A stretch of 64,000 nucleotides of DNA from Hippophae tibetana (Eukaryota > Streptophyta > Magnoliopsida > Rosales > Elaeagnaceae), in contig CM072806.1 of the NCBI GenBank assembly GCA_037013495.1, positions 25,980,001 to 26,044,000 on the forward strand, read 5' to 3'. A program made the translations under genes and the position numbers. The notes beneath the pieces are model-generated. The model ran no database searches. It was not told the DNA's origin and was given only the letters and a program-made list of their open reading frames with translations. Within the stretch, counting starts at the first letter, position 1. The number at the start of each line of letters is the position of its first letter. Below, piece after piece: positions 12,540 to 24,125 of the stretch.

Positions 12540-13480
12540 AATTATTTTCAAGATTTAGAAAAATATTTCTAAGAAAAGATATAGTTTATTATGTAATAAG
12601 TAATAAAAAAAATGAGTATTAATATTATGGATTCAAAAGTAAGATATAATATATTATTAATTAACAGGAAAATCATTGTAGATAAACTATCAAAGATCCC
12701 TATGAGCGAAAGAGGAAAAAATTGATACATCTATTTAGGATAAATCCAAATATTAATAAAATCATATTTTAGAGAAAAAAAATTATACACCAATAAAACC
12801 ATTGCTGTCAGATAATAGAATAATAAATATGAATGATGCTTTATTAGAAATAATGTATAAAACTTAGGATATCAAAAATTTAAATCCATAGCATACCTTA
12901 GGTTGATCATTAATATTAATGATAAGAAATTAAACTCATATTAAGTTTAACCTATAAATTTGAAAGAATAAATTTAATGAAAGAAGAAAATCATCAATTT
13001 TCAGTATACTATATTGTAGGATATTTATTAATAAATAGTTATAATGGTTTAATATATGAAGAAAATAAATTCATAAAAATAGACAAAAAAATTCAAGAAA
13101 ATGGACAAATAATAAAACAAAAAATATTAACAGACTTTGAAATGCGAGAGGAATATAATTTGGATGTAAAAAAAACTTTTGATAACAAGAAAAAAGAGTA
13201 ATGCAATAAGAAAAGGTAATGTATTAAGGTTTTTTGAAGAAGAAATCTCTCATAAAGAAAAACATGTGATAGTTTAAAACAAGAAGTTAAAATAATGAAT
13301 GTATTAGTCCATAATATAATATTAGAAAGAAAATGATACGATTGTTATCTCAACAATGTTTAAAAACAAACTATAGAATATATAATTAAATTTTGATGGA
13401 AATCTAATAGGTGTATAAAAAAACTAAATAACAATAATGAATTTTTTAATTCTTTTAGTAGAAGAAATGAATATAGTACA
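12540..13480 (+). pseudogene. Pararetroviral movement protein relic
   Basis: Movement proteins of the 30K type let virus pass through plasmodesmata. Fragments in changing frames run in the expected order: VRYNILLINRKIIVDKLSK then IPMSERGKN (about 12,640-12,720), YTPIKPLLSDNRIIN (about 12,786), and an intact 74-codon piece at 12,977-13,201 that holds FSVYYIVGYLLINSYNGL. Segment order and style resemble caulimovirus movement proteins. It is broken by several stops and frameshifts, and the start is not defined. Confidence 0.6.
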
Positions 13481-13524
13481 ATAATCAAATATCAAGTTCT
13501 TACAAAATATAAAAAAAAAACACA

Positions 13525-13782
13525 AAAGAACTTCTAAAAGAAATAAAAGAATATGGTTACAATAAAAAATTACAAAAAGACATACATAAAGAATTTATAG
13601 AATTAAGAAGTGATGTAAATAACATACCTAATGATAATAAAATTATAGGTTATAAGTTTAATCCTTTAGTAGGATTAAAAGAAGAAGTACCTAAGTGATT
13701 AGATGCATTGATACTTAAGAATGAGAAGAGAAAGAATGAGGAAAATCCCAAAGATAAAGAAGAAGCTATAATTCCAATTTAA
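13525..13782 (+). pseudogene. Unassigned pararetroviral segment, 85 codons with one stop
   Basis: A frame open from 13,525 to the TAA at 13,780 except for one TGA at 13,696. It is rich in lysine, glutamate and asparagine, with IPNDNKIIGYKFNPLVGLKE near its middle. It lies between movement and coat protein regions, where caulimoviruses carry small proteins (aphid-transmission factor, virion-associated protein), but it could also be the movement protein C-terminus. No motif settles this. Confidence 0.4.
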
Positions 13783-13814
13783 TGGAATGTAGAAAAGAAT
13801 TAGAAGAATAATTT

Positions 13815-15110
13815 ATGAATCCTAAAAATAGAAACATAGAAAAATTAATTGGTTTGTTAACCCTAACAGATGAAGAACTAGAAAATATTATGAAAAAAAA
13901 CTTTGTACAAATAAAGAGGAAGATGATATGACAATAGTCTATGAAACTAATTCTGAGCTAGAAAATATAACCCCCAAAAACCACATGAAACCTATTTCAT
14001 TACCAGTCTCTTATCAAAAAATAACATCTGACCCATATAGAGAAGAAAAAAATAGGCAAAGACCAAAAGAATCTGATCTTCCTTATAAGAAGAAATAATG
14101 ACCCAAAATGAAAGAAGGATTACATTGGGGAATTAAGGGTAATATTCTACCAAAATTTAAACTTTATGCAAATTGCATATATGATATTTTTCGATTTAAA
14201 TTGCATATGAGATAGGAAAAAAACTTTAGAAGAATGGTCTAGTGGTATGAGTGTAATCAAACAAACTTCTCCAATCACATAATCAAACCCTTCAATTTGT
14301 AGAGTCATAATAGCTCCTAAAATGATAGAAAATGTTAAAATTTGGTTTATAAATTTAACAAAACCACAACATTTACAATTATAGGGAATGCTTACATAGG
14401 TGGGGAATACTTAGATGTTGTAGTAAATGAAATATACATAAAATTTATTGGAGAAGACAAAGGTAGACATATCATTGAATCCAGTAAGAATGAAAGCCAT
14501 ATGACATTTAACAAATATGAAATTATGTGACATATGTTATATAGATTCATTTACTTCTGAATATGATATGTATCATCATAACTTACCCCATATATGCAAG
14601 AAACTTATAAAGAATTGTTTTTGCAAAAATTACATGAAAATTACACAAAATGATAATAGAATGATGGAATAGAAGGAATAGAGAAACTATGCTACACACC
14701 TTAAGGGGAAGAATACAAAGTCTTAAAAGCTGGATAATTATTAAATATTAAGAAAGATAAGAATATAAACAAAGAAGAGAAAATGATAAAATCTGTTGTG
14801 ATTCAAGAGATTTTAAGATGCTAAGAAAATATGGATGTAATATAAAATATTATAAACAAAGTATATAAAAATACAAAATAAAAAAAAAATCAAAAGATAT
14901 AAATTTAAGAAACAAGACTTTCAAAAATATAAGAGAAGGTATAACAGAGAACCTTATAAAAGAAGATATTTTAGGAAATAGATATATAAGCCATCAAAAA
15001 AGAAAAAAAATATTGCACATTTGGAAAAAAGAAATGTAGTTGTTGGATTTGCAATGAGCAAGGTCATTATGCTAATAAATGCCCTCATAGGCTTCAACAT
15101 AAAGAATAAT
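13815..15110 (+). pseudogene. Pararetroviral coat protein relic with CCHC zinc knuckle
   Basis: The region opens with acidic text (LTLTDEELENIMKKNF), typical of the acidic N-terminal part of caulimovirus capsid precursors. It passes through several broken fragments, including a 62-codon open piece at 14,342-14,530, then a basic stretch (many K, R, Y; about 14,900-15,000). The C-terminal knuckle at 15,041-15,082 reads [14 protein letters not shown], a perfect C-X2-C-X4-H-X4-C nucleic-acid-binding motif. Stops and frame changes are frequent elsewhere. The knuckle and basic domain are the strongest evidence for the assignment. Confidence 0.7.
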
Positions 15111-16355
15111 TTAAAAATGAATTTTCACATAAGACAAAAATCATAGAAAAAGCTTTTAAAATTAGAACCAATAGATGAATCAGAATTAAATGATACTTAT
15201 AGTATTTATCTATTGGAAGAAACTAAAGAAGAAATAACTGACTCAAAATTTGAATATTTTTCATTAGATGAAATATAATTTGTATAGTATTATAAATCCA
15301 AATAGTACTTGTATTAAAATAGGATTAAGAATTAAAGGTAATACAAATTACTATTTACATACATATATAGACACAAAAAGCCAATATGTGTATAGCTAGC
15401 AAATATGTATTCCCAAAAGAACTATGGAAACAAGTTTTAGAAGATTTAATTGTAAGAATTTCTAACAATACTACAATAAATATTAATAAAGTCTTAAAAT
15501 ATATAGATATAATGATAGGAGAAGAAGGCATAGAGAAACTATGCTACACACCTTAGGGGCAAGAATACAAAGTCTTAAGAACTGAATAATTATTAAATGT
15601 CAAGAAATATAATAATATAAACAAAGAAGAGGAAGTGATAAAATCTGTTGTGATTCAAGAGATTTTAGGATGTAGGAAAATATGAATGTAATATAAAATA
15701 TTATAATTAAAGTATAAAAAATATAAAAATTCGAAAAATATAAATTTAAGAAACAAGACTTTCAAAAATATAAGAGAAGGTATAACAAAGAACCTCATAT
15801 AAAAAGATATTTTAGGAAAAATATATATAAGCCATCAGAAAAGAAAAATTATTGTCCATTAGGAAAAAAGAAATATAGTTGTTGGATTTGCAATGAAAGG
15901 TCATTATGCTAATAAATGTCCTATCAGGCTTTAACATAAAGAAGAATTTAAAAAAATAATTTCACATAAGGTAAAAATCTTAGAAGAAGCTTTTAAAATG
16001 AAATTAGAACCAATAGAAGAATAAGATATAAATAATACTTGTAGTATTTATCTATTAGAAGAAACTAAGAAAGAAATAACTCACTTAGAATTAGAATATT
16101 TTTCATCAGATGGTATATGATTTGTATGATATTATAAATCAAAATAGTACTTGTATTAAAATAGGATTAAGAATTAAAGGTTATACAAATTACTAGTACA
16201 TATATAAATACAAAAGCTAGTATGTGTGTAGCTAGAAAATATGTATTCTTAGAAGAACTATGGAAAAAGTTCTAGAATATTTAATTGTAAAAATTACTAA
16301 CAATACTACAATAAATATTAATAAAGTCTAAAAATATATAGATACAATGATAGGA
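14668..16355 (+). repeat. Direct tandem duplication of about 0.84 kb inside the pararetrovirus
   Basis: Unit 1 (about 14,668-15,519) and unit 2 (about 15,520-16,355) both run from a GAGAAACTATGCTACACACC block (14,681 and 15,533) to AATGATAGGA. Each covers the basic domain and knuckle of the coat protein plus the start of the protease region. The second knuckle (about 15,880) has lost two bases, so its frame breaks after CWICNE. Units differ by numerous small changes, so the duplication is not recent. An assembly artefact would normally give near-identical units. Confidence 0.85.
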
Positions 16356-16445
16356 GGAGAGAAATTTCATATTCCTATCATATACCAACAAGAAACAATA
16401 GTTGATTTATTAATAGGAAATAACTTTCTAAACCTTTACTAATAA
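15290..16445 (+). pseudogene. Pararetroviral protease relic (partial, duplicated)
   Basis: A retropepsin-like segment starts with IKIGLRIKG and then a damaged active site: YIDTK near 15,366 in unit 1 and YINTKAS near 16,204 in unit 2, where the family has D-T-G-A/S. Text after it (KYVFPKELW, TINI, IPIIYQQETIVDLLIGNNFLN at about 16,375-16,436) appears complete only after unit 2. Neither copy keeps a functional active site, and stops interrupt both. Confidence 0.7.
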
Positions 16446-17236
16446 TTTTCTCAATATTTTAAAAAAAATAAGTTTAACAGCATTAGATGGTGAAACCATT
16501 TATGTAACAAAAATGAGAAAAGTTTTGACAATATCAATCCCAACTTTTATGCAACAACATTAAAAGCAAAAACGTGGTAAGAAAGATACAAAGTAACAAC
16601 CTTATTTAGAATAAATTTCATTAGACATATAAGAGAAACAAAACTCATTTTCTAATGAAATACAGGAAGATAAAGTCTTAATATAAATAAGAAAATCGTT
16701 ACAAACAGTAAGTTCAGAAAACCCTTTAGATCCTAAGATCTATATGCCTAAAATAATAGCAAGCATTAAACTCAAAGACCTTAAAAAAGTAAAAAGAGTA
16801 AAACCAATGATTTATAGCCTAGAAGACAGAGATGAATTTGGAAAACAAATTCAAGAAATTTTGGAATTAAAAGCAAAGATAGATGATAAAGATGAATATC
16901 TTTGCAGATACACATAAGGACTTTTTCAGGGACTAGAATCAAAATATCATAGTAATGAAAAAGATTATTTAGTTGTTTAAAAAACTATAAAAAAATTATA
17001 ATATATGTTATCACTTCAAGGTTTATTGACATAATGAATAATAAAAACTTTGGTTATTTCTTAAGGACTAATATTGTAGTGATTATAAGCAAGGTCATTT
17101 AATTAGATGGTAGCAACGATTCAACCATCATAAGTTTGATATTGACCATTTACTAGGAAATAAAAACAGTTTAGTTGATGTATTAGTTAGAGAATTAACA
17201 CCTTTAATCATTTTTTATTTATCAGGATTTGATCCT
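16445..17236 (+). pseudogene. Pararetroviral RT/RNase H relic with the RT core deleted
   Basis: The start of RT is visible at about 16,790-16,880 (KPMIYSLEDRDEFGKQIQEI). Within about 20 codons the sequence has moved to RNase H: EYLCRYT at about 16,893, YHSNEKDYLVV (about 16,947), NKNFGYFLRTN (about 17,040), and GHLIRW then FNHHKFDIDHLLGNKN (from 17,092, with one stop). All RT catalytic motifs, including Y-x-D-D, are absent. The missing part would be several hundred base pairs in a whole virus. The reading ends at the LARD-A junction near 17,236. Confidence 0.75.
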
Positions 17237-17590
17237 CTTGACACGAAAAGTTAAAACAAGCACACACATAGTATGCATCATAACACATCTCTATATGAAG
17301 AAGAGAAGTTAAAAAGAAATGCAACATAGTAGAGAAGATTAGAGCAAACACAAAAAAAGTAGCATATGCAGTAAAGTAAAAAAATCAAAGAATAACACTA
17401 AGACAATAGCTAGGTAAAAACATGTAACAAACTACAACTTGAATGCATAGATAAACCAAGGGTAGTCCAGATAAAAAGAACCTCCCTAATGCAATACATA
17501 GCATAGAACCCTATGTCTATACGTGCTGTGGGAGGGCATAAAAGGTTTCTTAATGTGTATACAACACATCGACTAGAAATGAGGTCAAAC

Positions 17591-17815
17591 ACCAATGTCA
17601 CATTTATGTGTCAAAAAATTAGTAAGAAGATGTTGATTAAGAGTCCTACTATATTCCAAGTTGACACACTCCAAGTGGCTCAACTCTCTTTCCATAAACA
17701 CCAATGCCACATAAATGTGTTAGCAAATTCCTAAAAAGAAGTTGACTAGGAGTTTAACTATTTTCCAAGTTGACACAGTCCTAGTGACTTAACCATGTTC
17801 CCTTAAAAACACTTG
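17591..17815 (-). repeat. LARD internal tandem repeat (2 x about 108 bp), LARD-A copy
   Basis: Units start at 17,591 and 17,699 with ACCAATGTCACATTTATGTG and ACCAATGCCACATAAATGTG and share AAGTTGACACA and CTAGTGACT-like blocks. The same pair recurs in LARD-B (37,307-37,517) and LARD-C (45,971-46,190). Confidence 0.75.
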
Positions 17816-18299
17816 GGTGTATTCAATCATGTAACCTCACCCTATACGATGCATACATATATGGAAATACATCCCAATCTACTAAAGAAATATGTGTAGT
17901 GCATTTCAATAACAAATACCAAGCTATCAACTACATGTGATAAACATGCAATAACTCAATATAATAGGAAAGCAACTAAACACATAAGGAGGCTTGTAAA
18001 ATAGGAGAATGCAAACTATGCATGTAATAAACTATACTAATAGTCCTATTTATGCAAGGTTCATACAAAGTGATATCAAGAAGATGAAGAAATCAAAACA
18101 TAACAACATAACATAAATTCATAAACAATAAAAATAACAAAAATGAAAAAAAAATCATAACACTCCCTTTGCCAATATGCAATTGAAAGACACCTTCCCC
18201 CTAAATGTATGCATGTGAGGCAATGAACATGTTATGCATTCTACACTTTCAAAACTCCCCCAAAATAGAAACATCTACACACAGTAGAAAATAAGCAAT

Positions 18300-19170
18300 T
18301 CAGAAAAAGGGAAACAAACTAAGCATCTTCAAGAACAAAAGGGTCCTTATAGATTAACCAATACACTCAACGTAAATATGGATATGACTAAATTTTTAAT
18401 GACATGCTCTGTGGGTGTTATTCCAAACTTGTTTACTCTTTATGACATCAAGATAATCTCATGTGAACCAAGCTTTTAGAAATATAAACTCAAATTATAC
18501 CAAACATCATAAGTCCATATTTAGCCTCTCTTTCCATTAAAGTAAGTGTCAACTTAGAAGAAATCAATAGGTCTTTCAAAGCTTGTAATGATAGGCTAAG
18601 GTGGAGGTAGGAGATAAATGGTTTTTTAGGCTCAAATACAACTTTGAAAAACCAAACACAAGACAATGGGTTCAGGTAAAAAAAAACCCTCAAACACGGG
18701 TTCTTTACTCTTCACTTCTCAAAATTCATTCACAAACAATGTTGTTATTAGAAAGGTACAACAAATTCAAAAATTTATATATATTTCCTTTTCATATTGA
18801 ACATTTCATTTTTCCTTTTCTTTTCTTCCTAATTTTTTCTATTCTTCTTAGCATTTCATATATGTTTTCTTTTCTTTATCTCTCCTTTTTTTATATTATA
18901 ACCCACAGAGGTAATACAGATGTTCCCACAATATATAGGTTTAATGAAGAATGTATAAGGTAAGTGGGATTAATCATTTGGGCTTGGATAATATGTAGGT
19001 GAAATGGAAAGAAAGGTTTACATAAAGGCTCAAAGAGGGGTAATTAAGACATAAATAATCAGTATAGACTTGAAAGGTTTAAATGATCTAATGAAGGAGT
19101 AAATCCTCTCTTAGTATAAGTAGTACCTAGGATTTTGCTCAAGAGAAGCTAAAGTGGATTCTAGAGCTTG
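18300..19170 (-). repeat. Tat/Ogre-like 3' spacer segment inside LARD-A
   Basis: Runs of shared text in the same order link this to 63,340-63,830, the internal spacer of the gypsy element at the window's right edge: AAGCTTGTAATG followed by GGCTNAGGT, then GGCTCAAAGAGGGGTA / GGCTCAAAAGGGGTA, then AAAGGTTTAAATGATC / AAAGGCTCAAACGATC, then GAGAAGCTAAAG / GAGAAAATCAAA. The segment is non-coding. LARD-B lacks it, and LARD-C has lost the corresponding region. Confidence 0.6.
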
Positions 19171-19529
19171 TTAGAGATATATAAATAATCAAAACTTGAA
19201 ATCCACACAAACTTCTCAAAATAACTATACAAATTTATAAAGTTATGATATGTGCACATATAATAGGGTGTAGCAAATGAAAACATTTAACCATAGCTAC
19301 CACACTTCAATTCAATTCAAAAGCATGCCAATCATAAAAAATCATTGATCCCTTAAAAAAGCTCATTTCACATGCAAAATGTTAGGAGGATAGAAAAACA
19401 TGCAGAATAGTTCTGAAAAGAGAGAGAAAGGAGAAAAGGAGAACACCAAATGACCAAAGACAATTTTTTATTTTTATTTTGAAGCATTAAAGGAAGATAA
19501 AACATAGTTTAAAGAAACAAATAAGTAAC

Positions 19530-21291
19530 TGATGAGCAAAATCGGCATCGTCAATCCTGCCAATACTTTGGTTTTATATTTATAAAACTCTCGCAAGTGC
19601 ACGAATCATTTCGTAGAAAATGATAAGTATACTCCCAAGGTCAATCTAAGGAAGGAATATATGTGGTTTTTAATTTATTATTCAAACTTTTAAAAACAAA
19701 ATTAAATCCTAAACATCCTGTCACGATATTTGGGTTTCTATGTTTCTAATCTAATAACATAAAAATAAACACAGATAAAGATTCAATAAACATTTATGCA
19801 AATTTTATCATTTATAATAGTGGAGTATTTATGAATATAATAACTAAGTTAATTATGCTTGCTCATATTATTTAGGTTATTAAAGATATAAATTAATATT
19901 TATTGATTCTCTTTTTTATATGAGTACCATCTTTGGTGGGGATAGATATTCTTTGTTAACTAAACAAATAAATTAACATCTATGGGTGAGGTTGATAACT
20001 AATTTGGTTAATTAAATTAATTCCGTTTTTCTAAGAGATTGAAAATGAACCATTTAAATGCCACATTTGGTAGGGTTATACAGTTTAAACTTTATTCAAG
20101 GTGTCGAAACTAAACCTAAAAATTTAGTTATCCGAGTACTAACTTTCAAGTTTTAAAACCACTACTGAAAACATGTTGTAAATACATTTTCAGATAATAA
20201 TTCTTATAAAAACTTTTGAAATAGTGCTTCACTCTAACTACCAGGCGATTGTACCAACAAATAAAAAAGCACTACTCTAAATCAGATCGGATAACTAAAC
20301 CTTAAAATCTAATTTTCAAATTTAAGTTTGTAATGAAAAATAATATAATTCTCTCTAACATTCTTAATATAAAATCTTGAATAAAAATAAAATCAATTCA
20401 TTTTAGAGATTTTTACCTATTTAATATTTCGGAAGCATAACAACGTTATTATTATATCATGTTTACAAACAGTCAGCAAAGTTAAATTTAATCACAGCCA
20501 AATTAAATATAACATGTAAGAATAAAGCATAAAAAAATAACTCCAAAGAAAGTAAAATCTTTACAGTACTTTGATGCTATTCCCGTTGCTGGAAAACCTC
20601 TAAATGGAATTTGCACCCCCATTTATTGAATAAAAAAGAAAATAAATTACAAAAACATAACTAGTTCTTCTCAAAAAGCGAAGAACTCTAAAACTAAGAA
20701 AAGCTAAAAACTAAGAAAAACTTAAAAACTAAGAAATGAGAGAAAGAAAGAGAAGAGAATATGTGTTTTGAGGTGTGTTTAGTTATGAAAAGAATAAGGG
20801 TATTTATAGGTGAGGAAAGGAATAAAAAGTGGGTGAAAAAATGATTCAAAATGGAGAAAACACAGAGTAGTGAATGATGACGTCATACTAATGATGTCGT
20901 GCTGGTGTGGGCTCGGCAGCGCGCGCAGATGGGTGCAGCGGCGCACGCAGATGGGAGCAGGTGCGCGCGGAAGAGAGAGCTGGCTCACGCATTGTTAGGG
21001 GCGGCTGGGCGGTTGCGTGCGCGATTTCCTCCTTTTTGACCCATTTTGTCCAATGTTTCCATATTTGTTGACTTTTCCTCATTTATTTTTGAATATATTT
21101 GTGATGTATTGCCTCTAGTATTCCTCTTTGAGTCTTTAAGTTAATTTTTTAAGAAAAATACCTGAAAACAATAAAAATATCCATGATTCCGAAAAAGGCA
21201 AATTTATATAAATATATGATAAAATCATATAAATATATATATTTTTAATCAATTAATGTGCATAATTTTAGTGCTTTTTGAGCACTCATCA
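19530..21291 (-). mobile_element. Solo LTR (1762 bp) of a gypsy-type element, inserted in LARD-A
   Basis: Begins TGATGAG and ends CTCATCA, flanked on both sides by GTAAC (19,525-19,529 and 21,292-21,296), a perfect 5-bp target duplication. There is no internal coding region, so this is a solo LTR left by recombination between two LTRs. On the - strand it has CCTATAAATACCC (TATA at 20,803-20,808), and just upstream a GC-rich block (20,880-21,030). A second member lies at 42,250-44,046, and the segment near its end resembles the gypsy LTR at 60,815. Confidence 0.85.
20803..20885 (-). promoter_or_regulatory. Core promoter of the solo LTR: TATA box and TGACGTCA
   Basis: TATAAATA on the - strand (20,803-20,808) and, about 70 bases upstream in that orientation, the full palindrome TGACGTCA (20,878-20,885), the site bound by plant TGA-class bZIP factors. 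The position fits a U3 promoter. Function is inferred from sequence only. Confidence 0.5.
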
Positions 21292-22293
21292 GTAACACAG
21301 TAATAAATAAGTGAGATGACAAAGATGGCTTCAAAGGAGATTAGAGCCCCAAAAGATAAGTATTTGTGTCAAGAGAGATTATCACCATAATTTGTACAAT
21401 GTTGCCTCGAGAGAGAGAAAAGGAAATAAACTATACACAGTTGCCTCAAAAGAGATAATCGATAACAATCACATCATTGCTAGTTAAGAGAAGGAAAGAA
21501 ATTGAATAATTATTGAGAAATACAAACAACATCCCCAAGATAGAGAAGAAACAACATGTGCTACAAAAACATCTAAGCATTTGAGAAAGGCTTAGGTTTC
21601 AACACAAAAAAGAGACATGCTTAGATATGGTCAACACCCCAAGCACTAGGAATGCCAATAAGACACTATTATAAACACAACAATGTATCTAAGTCAAGAT
21701 TCCTAAATATAGGTAAATAATCTATATGATATGAAAATGCATATGGCAAACCTAAATAAGCATATTATAGATAAACACCCATGTATATAAACTTGGAACA
21801 CACCTCACATTTCTCCAAACAGACATCTAAAGCATAAGAGATATATTATATATGGAATGGAATATGAATGATAATACTGTAAGAAGAAGGATCCTAATAC
21901 TTTGACATTACATTCTGACAAACATGTAACACTCATGCAAAAAGTCAGAGAAAAAGAAACAAGTAGTAGGCAAGGCAGACACACATAATGAGCATGTAAA
22001 AGTAACTAGTTGAAAAGAAAAGTAGTAAATGATTAAACATTTAAGCATAGGAACAAGTAAAGAAATTAACATACTATGTATGACGAAAAAGTAAAGAGAG
22101 AGAAAGAGATATGCATGAAAAATAAAATAGGAAACATATAGAAAACAAAAGTTCATGGAGATAAAAAACCTCACAGAATAAAAATAACCCACACCATTAA
22201 TGACATAGGGCACAAACATACAAGATGTGTATACGTGTAGATAGTGCTCTAAGATCGAGCATTCAAGTGGTTAAGCCTATATAGGGGTGACTC

Positions 22294-22305
22294 ACACCGA
22301 TACCA
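22294..22305 (-). other. LARD-A primer-binding site
   Basis: The - strand reads TGGTATCGGTGT two bases after the LTR end (...TTCA). The first seven bases match the tRNA-Met site TGGTATCAGAGC. Confidence 0.6.
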
Positions 22306-22307
22306 AT

Positions 22308-24076
22308 TGAAGATTCCCATACTTAGGAGTAATTACATAAGGGTCATTTGTTCTTCTAACTCAAATAGGTAATTGAGACTTAGATGAGAGGTGGAGATGC
22401 TAAACCAAGAAATATTTTTGGGAGCTCTATATCAATTCAACCTGGTAGGCCTCAAATAATTAATTAAGCAATTAACAAAGTGGAAATACAAAGCATCATG
22501 CTCAATTCAAAACAAAACAAAAAACATACTGTAAGAAAGAAGAAATTTTAGTACATACATACCTCAAAGGCTTTTGTCCAAGCTATATGCATTCATAAAC
22601 ATAGAAAATATCACACAACATGTAATCAAAAATTACATACTAAAGTATAATAGAGAGTTTGACATCTGGTAATTTCTTGGGTAAGGAGATATAGACTCCT
22701 TTGACATATTCGCTGCAGATAAAAAGACAGATTCTACTAACACACAGTCTGATCAAGTATGACTACACAGAATGAGTCCAAGACCCAATACATAATCAAG
22801 TTATATGACTCTTTAAGGACTCAACCCAAATAGGTAAACAATAGAGAGATACACTCTTGATAAATAATCATAGACAAACAATATAAAGTAAAAGCAATAT
22901 TCAAAAGTAAAAAAGGCAACAATAAATAATAAAATCTTTCTAATCAAAGTTTAAACTTTAGTATGTAGAAATATACACCATTTCATCTTTGATTTTACTA
23001 GCCACCCATTAGAGCATGCATAACATTAGATATAATGAGATAAATCTATATAAAAACTCTATCTATGTGGTAACATATTTGGGTTGCTTCAGGTAACCAC
23101 TCAACAATAAACAATATACTAATCAATAAAACAAGCACAACTCTAATAGAAAATAAAACCAACAATACCTTTATCAGTTGGGATCTTTATTTTAACTACC
23201 TATTGCTTCTCTTACTTGTTGCTTCTGCAATGACTTAGTTTAACACAGAAACCTGACTCTTTTCTAAAGCCCACACCACCCAAAAATTTTGTGATCAATA
23301 ACTACAGATTAGTAATAAGAATTGTAACAACTTCCAATCTTGAGGACTACTCTCAAACTCAAACAACATATCTCTTGTTACACATAACAAGAGATATGAG
23401 AACTCCATGCATTTAAATTAGCTCATTCTCACAATTAGGTTCTCACAAAGAAACAATTGCATACAGATGGCTCATATACAACCCATTTGCAAACACCATC
23501 TTGAGTACTCACCACTCATAAGTACAATTTTGCTTACATAATCATGAGTTATTAATATAAAACGACACTCAAAGTGCTAATGATTTGGAAATAGAAAAAA
23601 CAAGATGTCAATTTGATAGAGCTTTGCTACATTTTTTTGGATACCAAATAATAAGAATATGGGTATTTATAGAGCCTTGGATAGCCACCTCGCCAACCAT
23701 TTCGCTAGCCACTTCTTCAAAGATGGTGTCAATAGTGGCAACAAGTTTGGTGTCAAGCTTGGTGGTGAGGTGCTAAAAATTATATTTTTTTCTTTCTTAA
23801 CAGTTTTAAGTAATTTTCATAAATACTTGCATCAAAAGTGAACCAAAAAACGAGTAAAACCAATGCTCTATCTAACATGTACACTACAAAACCAATCCTA
23901 TCATGTGTGTAAAAATGCTTGTATACAAAATGTACCTAACTATGAGCATGTGTGAATTATTGATCTGTAGTGACCAGCCTTACATAGAGGAAGAATAATA
24001 CACTAAGTAAAATAAATAGACTTTGTGCTTTGCACATAGGAAGCCTATAACAACACCGAGGCCTACAAGACTTACA
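22308..24076 (-). repeat. LARD-A 5' LTR (1769 bp)
   Basis: On the - strand it starts TGTAAGTC and ends ...CTTCA. It aligns with the LARD-B LTRs and with 52,648-54,343 throughout, including a TATA box (CTATAAATACCC, at 23,666-23,671 on the + strand as TTTATA). Confidence 0.8.
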
Positions 24077-24125
24077 TTGATGATATGAAGTTCTATACTT
24101 TAGAGAAAGAATTTAGTACATGTAG

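Larger units (their letters stand above)
12540..17236 (+). mobile_element. Endogenous pararetrovirus (Caulimoviridae), defective copy
   Basis: In order on the + strand: movement-protein-like segment, unassigned open segment, coat protein region ending in a CCHC knuckle, retropepsin-like segment, start of RT, then RNase H. Gene order and motif style fit the Caulimovirus/Soymovirus side of Caulimoviridae better than badnaviruses, because coat protein and protease-RT look like separate reading units and a transactivator-like segment is found beyond the inserted LARD (24,126-24,701). The copy has many stops, an 0.84 kb tandem duplication and a deletion that removes the RT core. It ends abruptly at LARD-A. 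It is a fossil and could not replicate as it stands. Confidence 0.8.
17237..24076 (-). mobile_element. LARD-A: non-coding long-LTR element, 3' LTR missing
   Basis: The same family as 33,638-40,749 and 41,816-54,343, in - orientation. The 5' LTR is 22,308-24,076, followed (leftward) by a tRNA-Met-type primer site. The internal region matches LARD-C and LARD-B over many blocks, for example TGGGGGAGTTTTGAAAGTGT (reverse strand, near 18,250). It has no gag or pol. The left end stops at 17,237, about 550 bp before the point where LARD-C has its polypurine tract, so the rest of the internal region and the whole 3' LTR are lost. It holds a solo LTR (19,530-21,291). Confidence 0.8.

Noticed and set aside
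20779..21082. Proline/alanine/arginine-rich frames on the - strand
   Set aside because: They lie in the GC-rich U3 of a solo LTR with proven target duplications and have no conserved motif.
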